This document shows, piece after piece, positions 6,248 through 6,296 of a stretch of 6,296 nucleotides of DNA. Source of the DNA: JANOQP01 sp044227705 (lineage in GTDB: Bacteria; Bacteroidota; Bacteroidia; Chitinophagales; Saprospiraceae); assembly GCA_044227705.1 (NCBI GenBank), contig JBGAWE010000270.1:1-6296 (forward strand). The letters run 5' to 3'. Within the stretch, counting starts at the first letter, position 1. Every line of letters starts with the position of its first letter. The notes under the pieces were generated by a model. The model was given only the letters and a program-made list of their open reading frames with translations. It was not told the DNA's origin and ran no database searches. The translations under genes were made by a program, and so were the position numbers.

Positions 6248-6296
6248 CTCTCCACATTGAAAACTAAATCATTTTATCCCTGTCGTGGGAGAAATT
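6248..6296 (-). other. Possible tail of an upstream minus-strand gene
   Basis: All three minus-strand frames close here: TAA at 6276-6274, TGA at 6271-6269 and TAG at 6266-6264. Any minus-strand gene entering from the right must therefore end within this stretch, 17-27 bases before the terminator stem, leaving only 6-10 codons in the window. The frame cannot be chosen from so little sequence and the product is not recognisable. Confidence 0.3.

Overview
This GC-rich window most likely comes from a member of the Bacteroidota, perhaps a GC-rich Saprospiria-like lineage. The lineage is inferred from three things: a secreted protein ending in a type IX secretion (T9SS) C-terminal sorting domain, a trmD product with Bacteroidota-like wording, and gene starts with no visible Shine-Dalgarno sequence. 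The window holds ordinary housekeeping and cell-surface genes. I see no defence system, mobile element, CRISPR array, tRNA or rRNA.

Left part (1-2605, minus strand). A gene for an exported right-handed parallel beta-helix protein with a C-terminal PA14 domain begins near 2605 and runs leftward to 434. A small GtrA-family membrane protein (397-11) follows after 36 bases on the same strand, so the two are probably co-transcribed. The beta-helix/PA14 gene is broken into several frames between about 1012 and 1480. Four to six single-base indels, several at homopolymers, rejoin it into one protein of about 720 residues. The cause is either sequencing/assembly error or recent decay, and sequence alone cannot fully separate these.

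Centre (2606-5303). A divergent 178-base intergenic region separates that gene from a plus-strand gene for an 839-residue T9SS cargo. The cargo has a signal peptide, about 16 beta-helix rungs with chlamydial Pmp-like 'GGA[IVL] ... FxxN' motifs, a choice-of-anchor-Q-like segment, and a T9SS type A sorting domain. The gene ends at a strong intrinsic terminator (5334-5369).

Right part (5370-6296). A complete minus-strand trmD (tRNA guanine-37 N1-methyltransferase) converges on the beta-helix gene. Upstream of trmD are nested inverted repeats and then a minus-strand intrinsic terminator. That terminator probably ends a gene lying beyond the right edge, so trmD likely starts its own transcript. 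The two beta-helix genes share a theme of surface or exported repeat proteins; trmD is functionally unrelated to them.
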